Source: Plectrocnemia conspersa
Taxonomy: Eukaryota > Arthropoda > Insecta > Trichoptera > Polycentropodidae
Direction: 5' to 3'
Assembly: GCA_009617715.1 (NCBI GenBank)
Contig: VTFK01000630.1
Span: 36,623-100,622 of the forward strand
DNA length: 64,000 nucleotides
How positions within the stretch are numbered: position 1 is the first letter of the stretch; each line of letters opens with the position of its first letter. The notes under the pieces are model-generated. The model did no database searches. It was not told the DNA's origin and was given only the letters and a program-made list of their open reading frames with translations. The position numbers were made by a program, and so were the translations under genes. Positions 1 through 14,346 of this stretch are shown piece by piece.

Positions 1-90
1 TCTATACATATACATTAATTTTATTCTTAGGCATGTTATGCTACACGTCTATACATATACATTTGCTATAAGTCTACACATATACATAAT
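1..90. repeat. short imperfect tandem motif, three copies
   Basis: The motif tctatacatatacat occurs at 1-15 and 48-62, with a variant tctacacatatacat at 73-87. The spacing is uneven, so this is a decayed minisatellite or chance A+T-rich repetition. It starts at the window edge and may continue to the left. Confidence 0.5.
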
Positions 91-1929
91 ATTTTGTAAT
101 ACACTTGTAATATATTTATACTTCTTTATTTTATCATTGTTACAGATATATTGTTTTTATACCCCAGTGTTTTATATTAGCTCTTTTGTAAAAAAATGAT
201 AAAGTCTCTTCTGTGCCACCCAACGCGAACAATAGAAAAAACAATTGTGAATATTACGAGTTTTTGGATTCAAAACGCTTGTAAAAGACCTCAAAAACCT
301 TCTGTTTGCTTCAGATAGAAAATTAGAGAATTCGAAAATAATGGCTTGCTTTAAATAAAAAATTAGAAAATTCAAAAATTTTTCATTTAAAATATGCTAA
401 ATTTAAAAAAAACTAAATAAGTCAACATTTTTCAGATTTAAAACAAGTGTTTAAGCTCATAAGTTCATATAAAAGCTCTAAAATGTTTTTACTCTGAGGT
501 TTTAAACGAATTTATTACCTGTTTAAGACTAAAACCCAATTTACATCAATCTGTTGTAGCTAAATAATTTGTAATTGAGCCTTTAAATTATTAAAAATTA
601 CATAAACCTACTAAATGTATTTTTTACTATAATATTCATTATGTTGTTGGTTGTTTATGGCCAATGGTCGCATAAATAATCAGAGTGTCTTTTTTTTTCT
701 CTGAAAAATTATATTTATACATACTTGGTATTTAATTTTATTAATTGTCGTATTTTGTTATTTTTATAAATTAGTACGCACAACATTTTAAAATATATAC
801 TTAAAACAATCAAATTCTCAAATAAAATAAATCCACTGAACGTAACTTCTGAGTGCAAGATTCTGGCTTATATATCCTAATTATCTTTAAAGTCCTTTCA
901 ACTCCTTGATCTTTAAGCGAATGCAATAATTTATGGCAAAACCAAACTATTTTTTTTTTCATATACAGATTTTATCAGACTAATTGTCGTATGTAACGAC
1001 GTAACTGTGTAGCAATTATCTGGAGTGTGTGAATCGAAGATGTTAATGTAGGTAACTATATTATTTCTTAATTTTATTAATTTATTTAGCTTTATAATTA
1101 ATTTTTACATTAACATCATTATTTGGTGTTAATATTTGAAAAAGATTTTTGTTAAGGTAATGTCAAACAGTTTTATTACAATTGATTTGAAATTCTTTGT
1201 TTGTTTCGCTTAAGCAAATTCTGACTGTGTTTATTTTAAAAACATTACACATTTTTAAATGCATAAAATCTTTGTGGTCACATAATTTATCGCTTGTTAT
1301 AAATGGTAGGTTAATGATAAGGGTCAATCTGTAACGTTTTGTGGCAAAATTCATTTAGTTTATTATTAAAATTTTGTTCAAAATATTTTTCAAATATAAT
1401 GTTTTTATGTTTTCAATTAATTCAAACATTTATTACAAAAAATATTTAAAAAAAAATTCTTGACTAAAAAATAATTTAATCCATACAAATAAAATTTAAC
1501 ATTAAGTTTAAAAAATCTTGTTAAGGTAAAAAAAGTTCTAACAAAAAAATAATTTAAAAAAATATATATAATTATTTAATAATTGAATGGTCAGCAATTT
1601 AAGTATTGATTTCACTAAAATATGGTACATATTTGCTCTAGTCTCGTGTGGGTATAGGAATTTGCAAATTGTCGATGTTAGAATGGAACGTGGTTAATAA
1701 ATGTTGGGCACAGCTGTTCTATGCGATACACGATGACCAGATACTAAAGCTTAACATAAATATAATTAAACAATATATGTTTTAGATGTAAATTAATAAT
1801 TTAAAATACGTATATATTATTTAAATTACAATGAATTAAATTTTAAAAATTTTAATAAAAATATACATAATTTTATATTTTAAGGATATATAAAACCATT
1901 TTATTGGTTTAATTCAACTTAAATATATT
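91..1929. other. A+T-rich stretch without recognisable features
   Basis: Homopolymer runs and short open frames only. The open frames at 172-375 and 1163-1354 (minus strand) have A+T-driven composition and no recognisable domain, so I do not call them genes. Confidence 0.6.
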
Positions 1930-2405
1930 ATGCAAGATAATTGTCTTCCGCTAATTAGACAAATTAACGTTTGCCAGTAATTATGATTCGCCTGAATTTT
2001 CGCTAAGTCGACAAACTGACGTCAAAAGCAAGTGCAAAATGCAGTTGTTATAAATTATTCATGGAGCACTTCTTAACGAGTCCGTAGGGTTGTTATAAAT
2101 TGAACAATTCTGAATGAGGCGCTTTCAATATTCATGGCGCGAGTGCCTTAATCTGTTCTGCCATTTTTGACACAGACGATAATTGTTTAAGAGTTTCTTC
2201 ATCATTTTATTTTTGTTAATATCTAATTTATATTAAAAAAAAAATTTGGTATCAAAAATTTATTTATTAATCGCAACAACCAACTGGACCTTGACCCGTA
2301 CGCGTACGCACTCGAAAATTTTCGAAAGCCGCGGAAAATTTTCGAGATTAGTCGGTTAATTAAATATCACGCAGCGGCTGCCGCGGTAAACTATCAAATT
2401 TGGTT
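1930..2405. promoter_or_regulatory. G+C-enriched island with stacked palindromes
   Basis: Seen: clearly richer in G+C and CpG than its surroundings, with no long reading frame. It contains a perfect CRE-type palindrome TGACGTCA at 2017-2024, the palindrome CGTACGCGTACG at 2297-2308, an exact 13 bp inverted repeat (2311-2323 against 2334-2346, each arm itself built on CGAAAATTTTCG), and GCGGC-T-GCCGC at 2374-2384. TAAT-type homeodomain cores lie around 1950-1990. Inference: a candidate enhancer, insulator or other conserved non-coding element. Nothing in the sequence names the regulated gene. Confidence 0.4.
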
Positions 2406-3220
2406 TAATTAAATTTTGTAACGATCCAGATTAACCTATGCTGCATAAAATATCTAAAAGCTGTATATATAATAATAAGTCTCTCAACATGTTTATTATT
2501 AGTATAATATAAAATAGGTATTTTACGTTACATAATTAATATACAATAGATTATATTACGAAAAAAACATGTGCTAGTTTATATGTAAAATACATTTAAA
2601 TTAAAGTATTAACGTAAAGGCATTATTTAAATTATAAACACACATATTTTAAATTATAGACAATAAATCCAAGTTAGTAAATTAAAAAAAATCGATTAAA
2701 AGTAAAATTATTTGTTTGTGATTTATTAAAAATTATTAAAAATATATTTTAAGATAGATTCGAAATTTAAGTTTTTGTGGGGGTCGTTTTATACACTGGT
2801 AAAATTATTTTTTATAAAAAAAGAACACATTTATTTATTATTTATACTTACTTTTTATATTTATTATTTTATATGCACATGTACTTAGTTTTATAAAATT
2901 AGGTACACATTTACTTGCATTTATAATTTATTTTACATGTTTATTATAAAATATAAATTGAGTAAGAGTATGTAAGAGTAGATATTACGAAACCTATCTT
3001 AAATTAACGCAAATTTTTTTTCTAGCATTATTTTATTCAAAAGTATATATTTTTAGTTTTATTTATAAAATTAGGCAAACCTGTACATATTTTGTATAAT
3101 ATACATGTAGATACTCTTATATAAAATAAGGTACACCTGTTTCTAAATCTTTATTTGTTTTGCATATTCAATATAAAATATAATACAATAATATCAGTAG
3201 TCCAATTTAATTTTAGTAAA
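2406..3220. other. A+T-rich stretch without recognisable features
   Basis: No open frame of note, no repeat longer than simple A/T runs, and no splice-bounded segment was seen. Confidence 0.55.
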
Positions 3221-3540
3221 AATGTCTCAGCTACACTAATTAATATAATATTATATTTTACTAAAGGATAAAAATACGACAAGAAAAGTGACGAAGGTGG
3301 TTTGCCATTACATAATTTCGAATATTAATTTAAACACTGTGTTAACCTTATTAAATATAGTAATATATGTACTTTTTTCTATTTATTATTATTTTCAAAA
3401 AAATTTACACCCGCATTGTATTACAATGTATTTTAACAGCGTTATATCGTTACTCTTGACGATAATGATAACATAATACACTAAAAGGTAATTGCTTTTA
3501 GAAACTTCAGTGTTATGAAACATTTATTTTAATATAACTA
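3221..3540 (+). repeat. dispersed repeat, left copy of an inverted pair
   Basis: This segment is clearly homologous, in inverted orientation, to 7101-7396. Landmarks shared in order are gtctcag, an aatacgacaa block, cataattt, cactgt-accttat, gcgttatatcgtta, gataacata, aaaggtaattgcttt and gaaacttcagt-atgaaaca. Identity is interrupted by many small indels, so the pair is old. It could be two copies of a short non-autonomous element or the long terminal inverted repeats of one element of about 4.2 kb. The open frame at 3288-3476 is only a frame within the repeat. Confidence 0.75.
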
Positions 3541-4468
3541 ATTCCGATAGATGTAACTAAGATTTTTTACAAAAACATAAAATTGTGCTCACCACAATTG
3601 CGTTTAAAATTGACTATTATGTAAAAGTGGTTAGTAAGTAGCAAAGTTTTATGATCTTGGGCGAAGCGTAATGTGACTTTGACCACTAAATAATTAAAAA
3701 AAATGTAAAAACGAAAGATAGTCAATCTTGAATATAATCAAAATAGTCGAATAGAACGCTAATGCAATAGAGAGATGTATTTTCTTTGTATAATAATAAC
3801 ATCGGAATGTAGAGTAAATGTAATTTAGTAGACGTTGTTTCTAAATATGAAAGTTAAAAAAGTAATTTACTTTAATTGAAATTTAGTGAAACGATGTATT
3901 ATATTTTACAAGTGATATACATATAACAAACATAATGTGGCTTGAGTCAAGTTGCAGAGTTTGTAAATATTAAAATATCTTGGAATATTGCCAATAACTT
4001 TGAAAAAAGCTTCGCCACTGTAAACCCTAGGTTTCATTTTATCAGATAACCCTATTGTACATCTATTTCCCATAACTAATATATATATACAATTATCTAC
4101 GTAGCACATTGCTCAAATAAAAATTTAATTTCGATAAATTAAAATTTTAAATTGAATAAAAAATAAAATTATGAATTTATTATTATGTAGGGATAGAACT
4201 ACACAAGTTTAAATTACATTATGATGCTTCTATACGATGAGCTTTTAATGACACCGTAGTTGCGATACACACAAAACTCATTAGTTGCTAGCACATTGCG
4301 CATTCATATAGTCATATTGTTGAAATCTAACAATGTATTTTGTGTTTTAATATTATGTCATTCACATTATATAAAGGATTCCTAAATACGTTGTAGTGTA
4401 TACAATAACACATGGTTATATTTATGGTTTTAGTAAGTGAAGTGTATACTAATTTTTGTATCCTTCAG
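3541..4468. other. A+T-rich stretch between the inverted copies
   Basis: No transposase-like frame was found here. The minus-strand open frame 3906-4109 has no recognisable motif. Confidence 0.5.
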
Positions 4469-4619
4469 ATTTCAGTTCTCATTTTTGCCGGGCGGAACAA
4501 ATTACATCGAACAAGCTGCTCTAATTTTTTGTTCTGAGATCAGGGGCATTATGCAAATTCAGCTTTCTAGAAAAGTTTCAGCGAGACAGTTTCTACAGCG
4601 ATTTTTTACGTCGACTTAA
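4469..4619 (+). CDS. candidate terminal coding exon (weak)
   Basis: The pyrimidine-rich tract tttttgtatccttcag ends exactly where base composition shifts from A+T-rich to mixed, which is how an acceptor site looks. The following frame (starting in phase 1) is open for 49 codons up to TAA at 4617-4619. It includes FLPGGTNYIEQAALIF and ends in QRFFTST. I do not recognise a family. Against it: the length is short, no partner exon is identified, and similar G+C-enriched segments elsewhere in the window are clearly non-coding. It may equally be a conserved non-coding island. Confidence 0.25.
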
Positions 4620-5807
<1,188 letters not shown>

Positions 5808-5840
5808 ATTTTTAGATTTTCATGAGTATAATTATTTTTT

Positions 5841-6029
5841 TTAAATCTCGGGATTCAACGCGATTTATACTTACTTTTTGTATTCTATATTTCGACCGTG
5901 ATTTTCCGGCCATGATCACGAATTGCTTTGCGACTGTCGCAAAGCAATTCGTCCAGAAATGGCCGGAAAATCACGGCCGAAATATAGAATACAACAATAA
6001 GCATAAATCGCAATGAATCTAAGATTTAT
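5841..6029. mobile_element. snap-back palindrome (MITE-like) inside a (TA)n tract
   Basis: Two arms of about 94 bases (5841-5934 and 5936-6029) are reverse complements around a single central T at 5935 (gcgac-T-gtcgc). The inner part is nearly perfect, with one small asymmetric internal loop (atgatcacg against cgtccagaaat). The outer third has scattered mismatches. Key shared blocks are aattgctttgcgac, attttccggcc and tgtattctatattt. The arms are much richer in G+C than the TA tracts on either side. The open frame 5822-6016 simply runs through the palindrome and is not a gene. Fold-back non-autonomous transposons have this shape. No transposase is visible, so mobility is inferred. Related single-arm sequences occur at 62334-62375 and 62474-62518. 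Confidence 0.7.
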
Positions 6030-6034
6030 TTATA

Positions 6035-7100
<1,066 letters not shown>

Positions 7101-7396
7101 TAAGTTATTCTAACATAAAATGTTTCATACCACTGAAGTTTCCAAAAGCAATTACCTTTTGTAATATGTTATCATTTTTATCAAAAATAACGATATAACG
7201 CTATAAAGCATTAAAAGTGATAAAATAATAATAAATAAAAGGAAGTACATAGTATACAACCATACAAACGAAAAATGATAAGGTAAACAGTGTTGAAATT
7301 GTTACTAGAAATTATGTCATTGCGAACGACCTTAATCTCTTTTTTTGTCGTATTATTATTATTTAATTATATAATAATTATTGTGTCTGAGACTTT
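7101..7396 (-). repeat. dispersed repeat, right copy of an inverted pair
   Basis: Reverse-complement homologue of 3221-3540, about 3.6 kb away, with the same order of conserved blocks (see that entry). The outer boundaries of the two copies are at ctgagac (7387-7393) here and gtctcag (3224-3230) there. No target-site duplication was recognised. Confidence 0.75.
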
Positions 7397-8640
7397 TATA
7401 TTTAATTAAATGAAATATATTGAAATTGTTACTTATCTTATTAAAACCATTTTATTAATTGTATTGTATTTTAGGTTGTTATATTAATGGAGTAGTAAGA
7501 AACTATTGAATTATTGCTTTATATAGACGGTCTCAATTAATTGTGGCGTATGTGTTTATTTTTTAAATTAAACATTGACTTTTATTTTATGCCATGTATT
7601 TTTGTATGTTTAATTTAGATAAAAATTATTAAATTGATATTAAAAATTTTGAATATGTTTTTCTAGCTGGTTATATTCTCATGATCAATTTAAGTAGGTC
7701 GCTAAGTAATTAGTAGGTCTTAGAAGAAAAGCATTTTGATTATTATATAAGTTATAATAAAATTTTAATTATATACTCATAAATATTGCAATTAAGCATT
7801 TTCATATTAAAACATCTTGAAATTTTTATAAAATATTTCGTTGTTTCTAAAATAATAAAAGACAATTAAAAACTACTACATAGTAATATTAAGAAATGCT
7901 TTTATTATTCTGTTTGTTATCAATTAGTGATTCTTATAATGAATACTAATATGTAAAAAAATTAAAAATTAAAATAAAATGTTATTGATATATACGGTTA
8001 AGAAACGGGAATTGAAAAAGATTAATAAATGAAAGAAAAAAATAAGTTAGTCAGAAAATTGTTTAACACATAAAAATGTGTCAAGTTAGGTTATACTTTA
8101 GTATAGCATTTTTATTGTTAGTAAGATTGCTTTTTTAGCAAGTGTGATCTTAGTTGTACTTTTTATTTACTAACTTATAAAATTTTATTAAATCTTTTAA
8201 AAGTAAAATAAATTTAATTTTTATACTACTTAAAAACGTGATTAATTTCACAAAAATAGCTTTTTAGTAAATTTGGTAATAAAATGGCATTAATTTTATA
8301 AAAAACCTTTGATAAAAATATATTGTTATAAGCTTCATTGAGCGTGATTCATAGTCATAAATTTTCTTATATTTACAAAAGTAAAGTACAATCTAAGAAT
8401 CTGTTTGTCCTACTAAATAGAATAGAACTATATATCTATATTTAGCATAGCCATTAATTCATTGAAACCAGCAATTGTTCGAAATAAATTCTCATAGGCT
8501 ATTAATTCGTACTAACCTTTGTAATAATAGGGTATTATCTATTTTTAAATTATCTTGAAGTGTAGTGTATAGTTTCTAAGACCCCAATCAATAGTTTATC
8601 CATTCACTGGGAGCTTACTTTTAGTCTGTATTATTATTAA
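7397..8640. other. A+T-rich stretch without recognisable features
   Basis: Nothing beyond A/T-rich sequence and short chance frames was seen. Confidence 0.55.
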
Positions 8641-8712
8641 TAACTGAAATTTTGCACGCATCGCATATTCGTTGTGTGTATGCTCAACACTCTGCTCTAT
8701 TGTTTTCCATAG

Positions 8713-8803
8713 GCGTATCCGGAATCGGAAACGAGCTTTCCCGTCTCTCCCGAACTTGACTTTTCGCGAGCGATACAACTTGTGTCAACTCTGCGAGAAA
8801 AAG
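8713..8803 (+). CDS. candidate internal coding exon, 91 nt
   Basis: The segment is bounded by a pyrimidine-rich acceptor (ctctattgttttccatag) and a consensus-like donor (GAAAAAG followed by gtaaat). Two frames are open across it. The more protein-like is frame 1 (AYPESETSFPVSPELD, then FSRAIQLVSTLREK), which gives a hydrophilic start and an amphipathic helix-like end. Frame 2 is also open and gives an Arg/Cys-rich peptide. I do not recognise a family. Its G+C content is well above the flanks. No neighbouring exon could be joined with confidence, so host gene, reading phase and even coding status remain uncertain. Confidence 0.4.
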
Positions 8804-9250
8804 GTAAATATTTATCAATCACTCAATTTGATGGCAAAGCTTCGGGCTGTGAGAGAGCTTTTAGCTCCTGTGATCCGAAACAAAACACGTAAGCCTTAAA
8901 GCTTCGACCTTATTCGAAACGGGATGCATATTAACGTACTCAAAATCCTTATTGAATGATTCTCAAGAAAATCCTCGACGAAAGTCTGTGTCGCTCACTA
9001 TTGATTTGAGTATAACTTGGGAATATTTCTCATGCTTTAAAAATGGGTATATAAATAAATAAATAAAAATACGCACGTACACCTGTTACTATTATATTAG
9101 GGGGATACGGCCGATAGCCGAAATATTGCTACACAGCAACGGCAAATCTTTTTTGCGCTCGTGTGAAAACGACTGGAAAATGGGTGTTTTTTTCTCGCAA
9201 CCATATGCTCCACCCAAGATGTGTTTTGGGAATGTATGAAAAAATAATGA
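8804..9250. promoter_or_regulatory. moderately G+C-enriched flank of the candidate exon
   Basis: Mixed-composition DNA continuing past the 8713-8803 exon to about 8990, with a second patch at 9100-9240 (ggggatacggccgatagcc region). There is no long frame and no transposon similarity. It may be conserved intronic or regulatory sequence. Confidence 0.25.
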
Positions 9251-10022
9251 CATAGGTCAGACAGAGATGTAAGTAAAATAAGTTGTTCTCAGTTTCAGTT
9301 TGATTTGGGAGTATTTTTCTTTTTGATATTTAAGCAAATAATTACGTTTAAAGATACATTTAAATACTAACTTATATTATTAAAGTATACTAAATAAATA
9401 TAAGCTTAGTACAATTATTTACAAACGTTAATTTATAGGTGACATATGGAAAAAATTAGCCACATACATTTGCTAACGTTTTTGTTACTAAAAATAATCA
9501 TAAATAAGCAACTACATGACTTTTTTTTATTAAACAATAACTAGTTGTATGTCACTTTAAATTCAGACGTGTATTAGGAAAAATTAAATATGCTAAGTTC
9601 AATTTTGTTAACAAAATCTAATATAAATTTGTTTCTATTACATTGGATTTTTTCTATGGCATTGGATTTTTTTTCCGTTATTTCTAGTTTATATTTATAT
9701 AATAACATGTTTTAAAAATAGGAACTATAGACTTTATAAAACGTAAAATGTTAAGGTCGCTTGTTAGAATCCCCCCGGGTCCTAGAATTTGGTTGTACCA
9801 GTCGGATAGTCTGCTTTGGGGATTAAGGAGTTAAAATATCGCCTTTCCTTTAGTTCATACTCATGGCTAAGTCTATGAATAACTAATAAAGCTGCAGCTA
9901 CTCTTTCATCGCTAACACCAGATATTAACAATCAATTTGATATTTGATAAGGCGATAATAAAAAAAGTTTGTTAAGAATGTAATGTAACATTTTATTAAA
10001 CAGGTAAATGTATCAATGGCCT
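9251..10022. other. A+T-rich stretch with one mixed-composition patch
   Basis: Mostly A/T-rich. A patch at about 9750-9920 (containing ccccccgggtcc) has higher G+C but no open frame, tRNA fold or transposon similarity that I can recognise. Confidence 0.45.
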
Positions 10023-10048
10023 ACAGACCACTAGTTGGTAACCACTGA
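10023..10048 (-). mobile_element. possible hAT-type terminal sequence
   Basis: Read on the minus strand this is CAGTGGTTACCAACTAGTGG followed by tctg. It resembles the CAGNGGTTCYCAAC termini of many non-autonomous hAT elements. Only one end is seen: no matching inverted end or 8 bp target duplication was found nearby. It may be a truncated copy or a coincidence. Confidence 0.3.
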
Positions 10049-11639
10049 TCTAATACATGTCTAGTTAGATTATTTAAATGGTTTTTACTTAAATATTTAA
10101 ATTACAGAATTTTAAAACAATATATCACAATTAAAATTTATTTATGAGATAATACAATATAATTTTAGTTAATGTAAACTGCTTTTGGAATAGGGCTATA
10201 ATAGACAATATAATTATAATATATCATCTTTTGTACTATAATTACTAAATAAATTTTATATATATCAATAATTGTACCAGCATTACCATTCACACACTAT
10301 TCAATTACACTTGCATATGCGTTCTGGTTACGCAATGCAGATAATTATGGTGGGTAATTATCGAAATTGTGTGTGTTGGTCAGTGTTTCACTATAAATCC
10401 TTAGCTTATCTAAATACACGTAGAACACTATAACTATTAAATAATTAACTATTTTGGTTCGTTAAATTTATAAACTTGTGCGCTTGTCAACAGAAAACAA
10501 CTTGTTCATTTACATTTGCAAATATAAAATAAATTCAGTTCAAAATTAATATAGAATATTTTGTGCGATTCATTTAACCGCTCTGATCGAAAAAAATACA
10601 GATTTAGCGCATCGGTTGCTAAATTTTTCATCGGTCGTGCTTGACTGAATATTTAGGGCAACAAATTAATATGTCAATCTATACAATCTATAACGAAAAA
10701 TATAAGTATAATAAAATAGGTAGGGTTTTTTGCATAGTGTATATTTAAAAATATATTTTTGTGAAATACTGATTACTACTGCTCAATAAGTTAAAAAAAA
10801 ATCATCTACTTATAATTATACTTTTTTTTTTTTCCATTATTCATAAATATATCTACTGTTTAAAAAGTTTTTTTGAAATTTTAAAAATGTTGCTTTTAAT
10901 TATTGTTATTCATATAAATTATATTTTTTCGTAGATCTTTTGTTGCAGCATGACAGACCCAATAAATAACAACGTAGTAACCACAGTCAACAACCACTTA
11001 GTAAATAGTGGGACACCAGGCTGAAATCAAAGTCTAGTTGTATTATAAAAACTTTAAACTATTATTACTGCTTGAATCAAGTATAATATGTTCATGGATT
11101 TTTTTGAACATAACTATTACATAAATATTAAGAATTTCTTAATTTTATGAAAATCATTAAAATGTATTATATAACAAACTAAGGTTTCAGTATCACTAGT
11201 GTTTTGAAACACGTGCATTTCTCAGCTACGCGTGTATATGAATACCAATGTGCTGGAAACGATTGGAAAGTGGGTCGCGAGATATTGTGATAATATTTTT
11301 TTTTGACACAATATCACAACCCTTTTTTATAAGTAACTCAATTTAAAAAAATTGTGCTGCGCGGTCAAATTAAGCTGAAATGATGTAAAGACATATAAAT
11401 TCGTCAGATAATCTTGAAGAAAATATCATCTGCTGCTCGGGACAGTATTGATATAAAAAAAATATTGAAATTAATTTATTATAAAACGATTAAAAAATAG
11501 CTGATAAGTGAAAATGTTTTAAAGTTGGCTAAGGTTATTTAAAACAACAAAAAAAATATTTTTCATAGATATTTCATACATTTAAGTTTTTATTAACACT
11601 TTTTTAATTTTCACATTTCAAAACTAGGGAAATACATTT
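10049..11639. other. A+T-rich stretch without recognisable features
   Basis: Two small mixed-composition patches (10280-10400 and 11180-11300) stand out slightly but hold no reading frame, RNA fold or known repeat that I recognise. Confidence 0.5.
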
Positions 11640-12110
11640 AAATAGTTCAAAAGTTTACTACATGTCACAAGAGTTTCTAATGGTATTGTCACACCGTCGC
11701 GCATGTCACGTCGTGTCGTGCTGCATCCCGCACTGTTGGGCTCGTGTTTTTTAGGGACGACCCTCTTTACGGATTTCTCCGTTTTCTATACTTGTCAACC
11801 AAGTTTATTGTGCGAATCAACGACAACCAAGTGTTTGGCAGCGATAAGAGGCAAAACAAATAATCGTATAATTGATTTCACGGGTGTAAGAGTTAATTTG
11901 TGGAGTAGGCAGAGTGTGACTGCGCACCGGCTGATAAACCTTTACGAGCGGCCAAATCAAACGTGTAGTACGCGCAGTAAAAATTAACTGCAACTACAAA
12001 TTAACCGTCAACGATCGCACACCTGGCCAAATGGAATTAACGCAAGTGACTTGTTTTTTTTAACCCCTATTCACGTATATAGCGTAGACATATAAGAAGT
12101 GCGTATGGAG
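11640..12110. promoter_or_regulatory. G+C-enriched island
   Basis: CpG-containing segment. The 94-codon plus-strand frame 11703-11987 lies in it, but its translation is rich in Arg, Thr and Cys with no recognisable domain and no splice or start context that favours coding. I treat the frame as chance in a less A+T-rich sequence. Candidate regulatory or conserved non-coding element, or the first exon of an unrecognised transcript. Confidence 0.3.
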
Positions 12111-13963
12111 GGTTAAATTGTAATCAATAAATTATCGATACAATGTATTTATTAAAATAAACGGTAAACGTAAATTTTATTTATTTAATACTTAAATATA
12201 ATAAATAAATAATTCAATAAGTTTAAGGCGACAATATACATAAAGGTTAGTCAAATAAAAACCTTTATTAAGTTTTATCTTGTAATATATCCACGAATAA
12301 GGTATAAAATAGCACATATTATCTTTGTAATTTATTAAGAAATTTTCAGATCTTAAAACTTGCATTATTACTTATATATATATTTGTTCTTTCTGTTTAT
12401 GTAGTGTATTGAAATTACCATTAGTCGCCTCTAAAAGAGAATCAGCTATTTATTTTTTCAGTTTTAGTAAAGACATATTTAAAAATATTTTTACGAGCTC
12501 CAGACATTTTTTTTTATATTCCTAATAATTTTTTATAGTCGTAATTGTATAGGGATTGTTTAATAGGTATATGTAGATATCAGAAAGAAACTTCCATATA
12601 CATATGTATAATTATTTAATTCAGAAATGAGAGAGCGCAATTTATTTTGTAATAAAAAAATATTAATACGTATCTGAAAAGAAAATCTTTTAATTTGATC
12701 CTTAATGTATTACCTTCTGTTGTCTTTTTGCATTTGCTTAATTTGATTAGTAACAAGTCTCTAATTTGTAAATGCAAATTCGTTCACAAGAGGCGTAATT
12801 TAATATGTATTATAATTACGTTCACAAATATACAGGATTCATTTTACATGTAGTAGGTATCTGATTATTTCTTCTAGGAATAATTAATCAAATTTAAATG
12901 ATAAATAATAATTCTTATAATTTTTTTATTATAGTAATCATTTAACGACAAATATAAGGTTAATGAAGTCATTGATTTGTGAGTCAAGACGAGCTATTTG
13001 TCACAAAGTTTGATTAGAGTTGGCGCAGTTTATATAAAATTCACATCGTAAACTATTGGTTATTTTTTTTCTTAATTGTGAATTAAAAATATACGATTTA
13101 AATCTAACAAGGAATAAAATTATGAGTTGTTTTAATTGCTCTGAAATAGCAAATTAATTTAAAATATATAGATATATAATGTTTTTTTTATGTTTTTCTT
13201 GAACATTGTATTTTCTAACTTCAAAATGTGTTAGCTGTCTATAGCCAGATAATATTTGACGAAGGTATCATTTTATATTTGATGTGTATACACATAAGAA
13301 AAAGGTTTTCGCATACACTGTGTGTTTGATGTTTGTATTTTCGCATAGTTTATTTAAGATATTTTTATTTGCATACTCAAGAAGGAATTCATCTGAAAAA
13401 TTGTCATAATATATTTTTGATTATTTTAAATATCTGTTGTAAGCAACTGTAGATGTTTAGCGTCCTGGCTTGAATAATGTACTAATTTCATTTTCAAGAG
13501 TTGATATTTGTCAAACATCCCATATTCCACAATTCCAAACAAAATAACACCTCATATTTACCGACTTAACAAACATGCGTATGCGTAGTATGTATTCTTG
13601 CAAAACGTATTATTTAACTTTTTATGAATTGCTTTTTAATTTATATAATTTATTTTAATTATTTTTATTTAAATAAATAAAAATATTTTTTTCATGTATT
13701 CTAATCGCTACAAACGAATTGGTTGTGTTTTTGATGATTAAATTAAAAAGTATCGCAATATAATTTTCCAGAAAAGCTATCATCTTGTTTTATTGTTTAA
13801 TCTTTATGTTATTTATATTTTTTTCTAATAAAGGCAAATTAAATTTAAGAGCAAATTTTATTCAATTTAATATATTTTAGTCATAAAAATAATTTAAAAT
13901 AAATTAAAGCGGCTTATTGAATGTATTTCGTATAAGTCCAGACTAATAAAAAAACACTGAAAG
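12111..13963. other. A+T-rich stretch without recognisable features
   Basis: No feature was recognised. TATATAAA at about 13032 sits in a generally A+T-rich setting and is not treated as a TATA box. Confidence 0.5.
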
Positions 13964-14083
13964 ATGTCTTCAAAGCTGACTAAAGAAATGTTTGCAGACG
14001 TCGCACCATTTATTTCATCATTATCAATGAGCAGAAGTGTCAAAGAAGTGGGAATAGGTTATACAGCTATACATAAGCTGTGA
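13964..14083 (+). CDS. short ORF, possible transposase N-terminal relic
   Basis: A 39-codon frame starts at an ATG with good purine context (aagATG) and ends at TGA 14081-14083. The peptide begins MSSKLTKEMFADVAPFI and ends VKEVGIGYTAIHKL. The pattern of a basic-hydrophobic start followed by a short helix-turn-helix-like stretch is reminiscent of transposase DNA-binding N-termini (Tc1/mariner type). The similarity is impressionistic and no catalytic domain follows. It could also be a chance ORF. Confidence 0.2.
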   Translation: MSSKLTKEMFADVAPFISSLSMSRSVKEVGIGYTAIHKL

Positions 14084-14279
14084 CTTTGTATGAAAATTTT
14101 TATTATTTCTTCATTTATTTATTCTTTATTTAATAAAATTAATTTTATTAATTCTAATAATACCAATTAAGTAAAATCTAACTCAAATTAGTATATATTA
14201 TGATTGAAAAAATTAGGTCAAAACATAATATCTTGCTAATTTCGCCATTTATATGTATGTTAAACCTAAAAGTCTTAAA

Positions 14280-14346
14280 TCAATGGACCAAATAACATTT
14301 TTATTTAAGTCAATGGAGCAAATAAAAATTTAATTTGGTCCATTGA
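14280..14346. repeat. inverted repeat with a third internal direct copy
   Basis: A 25-base arm at 14280-14304 pairs with 14322-14346 (22 of 25 positions by eye). The core CAATGGACCAAAT is exact in both. The spacer holds a third copy in direct orientation (caatggagcaaat at 14311-14323), overlapping the right arm. It may be a small fold-back element or a replication slippage product. Confidence 0.65.

Noticed and set aside
5822..6016. 64-codon open frame across the palindrome
   Set aside because: Its second half is the reverse complement of its first half. The frame is a by-product of the fold-back sequence.
11703..11987. 94-codon plus-strand frame with an ATG
   Set aside because: No recognisable domain, no splice support, and an island of reduced stop density explains its length. 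Kept only as a regulatory-island entry.
13030..13042. TATATAAA as a TATA box
   Set aside because: Such words are expected by chance in this A+T-rich DNA, and no initiator or exon follows.
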